In this document: positions 3,049 through 5,074 of the stretch, in pieces
How positions within the stretch are numbered: the first letter of the stretch is position 1
How the letters are laid out: each line of letters begins with the position of its first letter
Assembly: GCA_947626155.1 (NCBI GenBank)
Contig: CANQRC010000054.1
Span: 1-5,074 of the forward strand
Direction of reading: 5' to 3'
Length of the DNA stretch: 5,074 bases
Source of the DNA: an uncultured Clostridia bacterium
GTDB taxonomy: Bacteria > Bacillota > Clostridia > Christensenellales > UBA1242
Translations under genes and position numbers: made by a program
Notes under the pieces: model-generated
The model's input: the letters and a program-made list of their open reading frames with translations, nothing else
Database searches by the model: none
Told to the model about the DNA's origin: nothing

Positions 3049-5074
3049 TTATTTACATTCAAACAAATTTTTGCCACTCGAAACGGAAACTGTCAGCGGA
3101 ACCGCAAAGTTGCAGACGTTTTCCATGCTTGATTTTAGGATTTGTTTAACCTTTTCAACCTCGTCACGTGGCGCGTCCACAATAAGTTCGTCGTGAATTT
3201 GCAAAATCACGTGGCTTCTCATGCCTTCCATGCGCCTTGAAACCTCAATCATGGCCATTTTGATGATGTCTGACGCCGTGCCTTGAAGCGGCATATTCAT
3301 TGCCACACGCTCGCCAAACTTTCTTATGTTGGCGTTTGAGGATTTAATTTCTGGAATGTGCCTAATCCTGCCAAAATATGAGCGAATAAAACTGTTTTTG
3401 TGCGCAAATTCAACATTCGCGTCCATAAAGGTTTTTATTTTTGGATATCTGTCAAAATAACTTTCAATATATTGCCTTGCCTTAAAGCGCGAGGTCTTGA
3501 TGTTCTGCGAAAGCCCAAAATCACTTATGCCATAAATTATGCCAAAATTCACCGCCTTGGCATCTCGCCTTTGGGAAGAAGTGACCTCTTCAACCGGCAC
3601 GCCAAAAATTTCGCTTGCGGTTTTTGTGTGAATGTCAATGCCGCGCCTATAAGCCTCAATCATGCTGTCTTCGTTTGCCAAATTTGCAAGAAGCCTAAGT
3701 TCAATTTGATTGTAATCCGCCGAAATAATCTCGCCGTCAGCATATTTTGAAATGAAAATTTTTCTAAGATTCTTCCCCTCTTCGTCGCGCGTTGGAATGT
3801 TTTGCATATTTGGGTCGGAGCTTGAGAGCCTGCCCGTGGAAGTGAGCGTTTGATTGAAAACGGTGTGAATGACGTCGCCGGAAGTTTGGCAGATGTTTTT
3901 GTAAACGTTTATATAAGTGCTGATAAGTTTGCTGATTTTCCTGTAAGAGATAATAAGCTCAACAATTTCGTGCTGCCACCTGATGTCGTCCAAAACGGCA
4001 AAACTTGTGGACTGCTTTTTGTTGTTGAAAGATTTCAGCCCAAGTTTATCAAACAAAATTGCCGCAACCTGTTTTGGCGAATTTATGTTGAACTCCTCGC
4101 CAGCAAGAGCGTAAATTTGTTCGGTCAGGTTTGAAAGTTCGCCGTTATATTTTTGGCTTAATGTTTCAAGCATATCTTTATCAACCTTAAAGCCCTCGTT
4201 TTCCATCGACCACAAAACTTTCACAAGAGGAATTTCAATGTCGGTGTAAATTTTGTTCACCTGCTGCTCCTGCATCTGCTTTTCAAGAAGTTCCCTCTCG
4301 CCGAAGAATTCGTTCACCTCGCTTGACGCCTGTTTAGGAAGCCCCGCAAAGAGAACATATCTTGCAATGTCCAAATCAAAAAAGTTTTCAAGCGAAATAC
4401 CAAGCCCGCTCAAAAACGCCATGTCCGCCTTGGAATTTTCGGTGAGTTTCAAAACGGATGCGTTCTCAAAAATTGGTTTCAAAATTTTTAAAACGTCTTC
4501 AATTTCAACCGTCTGCGAAAAAAGGTCAACCTCTTTTTTGAGGAAATAAATCTCCTGCCCGTTCACGGCGAATTCAAGCTTTTTAAGGTCATAAGCAAAG
4601 GCGTTTTTCACTTTTTTTGACAGCGCTTCAATGTCCGAAAGCGTTTCAAGGCAAATTCTTGCCGCCTGCTGCCTCTTTGAGTGAACGCCCTCGCCAAAAA
4701 TGTCTTTTCGGTTGGTCAAGCTTCTAAAATCCCACGCCTCAAAAAAGTCTTTCAACTCCTGCGAAAAAGGAAAATCAAAGCACAAATCCTCAATTTTGTA
4801 GTCAATTTCACAGTCAGTTTTGATTGTCGCCAAAGTTTTTGACAAAAACGCCATGTCTTTGCCGGCTGCCAACTTTTCGTTCAATTTGCCCGTCACTTCG
4901 TCAAGGTGGTCATAGATATTTTCCACTGTTTGGTATTTTTCAAGAAGCGAAAGCGCGGTTTTTTCGCCCACACCCATAACGCCCGGAATGTTGTCGGAAG
5001 TGTCGCCCATAAGCCCCTTGAGGTCAGTTATTCCGCATGGCGCAAGGTGGTATTTTTCATAAAGCGCCGCCGCA
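3049..5074 (-). CDS. polA: DNA polymerase I (partial: N-terminal part of the 5' nuclease domain off the right edge)
   Basis: Family A polymerase for Okazaki fragment maturation and repair synthesis. The open frame continues to the right edge (21 codons before the Met at 5010), so that internal Met is not the start. Residues below count from it. The 5' nuclease helix-3-turn-helix region is at about 1-20 (MGDTSDNIPGVMGVGEKTA). A 3'-5' exonuclease-like domain is at about 115-255, but FDTET is replaced by FAYDL (138-142), so two metal-binding acids are lost. An acidic FFDLD remains at 210-214. The polymerase domain is complete: STGRLSSSDPNMQNIP (391-406), motif A DYNQIELR (432-439; usually DYSQIELR), motif B with Arg481, Lys485, Phe489 and Tyr493, and motif C QIHDE (604-608). 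Polymerase activity should be intact and proofreading absent (inference). ruvX follows in the same direction. Confidence 0.97.
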   Translation of the reverse strand, partial: AAALYEKYHLAPCGITDLKGLMGDTSDNIPGVMGVGEKTALSLLEKYQTVENIYDHLDEVTGKLNEKLAAGKDMAFLSKTLATIKTDCEIDYKIEDLCFDFPFSQELKDFFEAWDFRSLTNRKDIFGEGVHSKRQQAARICLETLSDIEALSKKVKNAFAYDLKKLEFAVNGQEIYFLKKEVDLFSQTVEIEDVLKILKPIFENASVLKLTENSKADMAFLSGLGISLENFFDLDIARYVLFAGLPKQASSEVNEFFGERELLEKQMQEQQVNKIYTDIEIPLVKVLWSMENEGFKVDKDMLETLSQKYNGELSNLTEQIYALAGEEFNINSPKQVAAILFDKLGLKSFNNKKQSTSFAVLDDIRWQHEIVELIISYRKISKLISTYINVYKNICQTSGDVIHTVFNQTLTSTGRLSSSDPNMQNIPTRDEEGKNLRKIFISKYADGEIISADYNQIELRLLANLANEDSMIEAYRRGIDIHTKTASEIFGVPVEEVTSSQRRDAKAVNFGIIYGISDFGLSQNIKTSRFKARQYIESYFDRYPKIKTFMDANVEFAHKNSFIRSYFGRIRHIPEIKSSNANIRKFGERVAMNMPLQGTASDIIKMAMIEVSRRMEGMRSHVILQIHDELIVDAPRDEVEKVKQILKSSMENVCNFAVPLTVSVSSGKNLFECK

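Noticed and set aside
3400..4549. Plus-strand frames of 94-116 residues opposite polA
   Set aside because: polA coding is secure here (motifs A, B and C), and these frames show no family features.
5008..5010. ATG at 5010 as the start of polA
   Set aside because: The frame stays open to the window edge with family-like residues (ITDLKGL just before it), and the nuclease domain must begin far upstream.
1..5074. CRISPR arrays, insertion sequences, tRNA or rRNA genes, phage or defence genes
   Set aside because: No direct repeats with spacers, terminal inverted repeats, transposase motifs or RNA gene signatures were seen; the content is core housekeeping genes.

Overview
The window looks like ordinary chromosomal DNA of a fairly low-GC (about 40% by eye) Bacillota, probably a Clostridia-like lineage. 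The case for this is a T-box riboswitch in front of pheS, a ruvX-DUF1292 gene pair, and a PolA whose proofreading motif is eroded. No mobile element, CRISPR array, rRNA or tRNA was seen. The species cannot be named from the sequence.

Layout from left to right. (1) Bases 1-568, minus strand: the N-terminal part of pheS, running off the left edge. (2) Bases 569-901: a divergent regulatory region. On the minus strand it holds a sigma-A type promoter and a complete tRNA-Phe-responsive T-box leader, with a UUC specifier, a UGGU acceptor-binding bulge and mutually exclusive antiterminator and terminator stems. On the plus strand it holds a promoter whose predicted start point falls on the ATG of the next gene. 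(3) Bases 902-1780, plus: an RluA-family pseudouridine synthase, probably read from a leaderless mRNA. (4) Bases 1895-2056, plus: a 53-residue, very basic Lys/Ser/Ala/Thr-rich protein with a strong ribosome binding site, a hairpin in its leader and its own terminator. It is not the longest reading frame across this stretch. (5) Bases 2057-2152: a convergent junction with one terminator for each direction. (6) Bases 2153-2971, minus: ruvX followed by a DUF1292 gene, 12 bases apart, with a good promoter just upstream of ruvX. (7) Bases 3049-5074, minus: most of polA, running off the right edge.

How the genes relate. polA, ruvX and DUF1292 lie in one direction. polA and ruvX are both nucleic-acid maintenance genes (DNA synthesis and repair; RuvX/YqgF nuclease). 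ruvX can be made from its own promoter as well as by read-through from polA, because only a weak AT-rich palindrome separates them. pheS is controlled by tRNA-Phe charging, and the rluA-family gene is transcribed away from it. The least explained object is the 53-residue basic protein. The most complete regulatory device is the pheS T-box.
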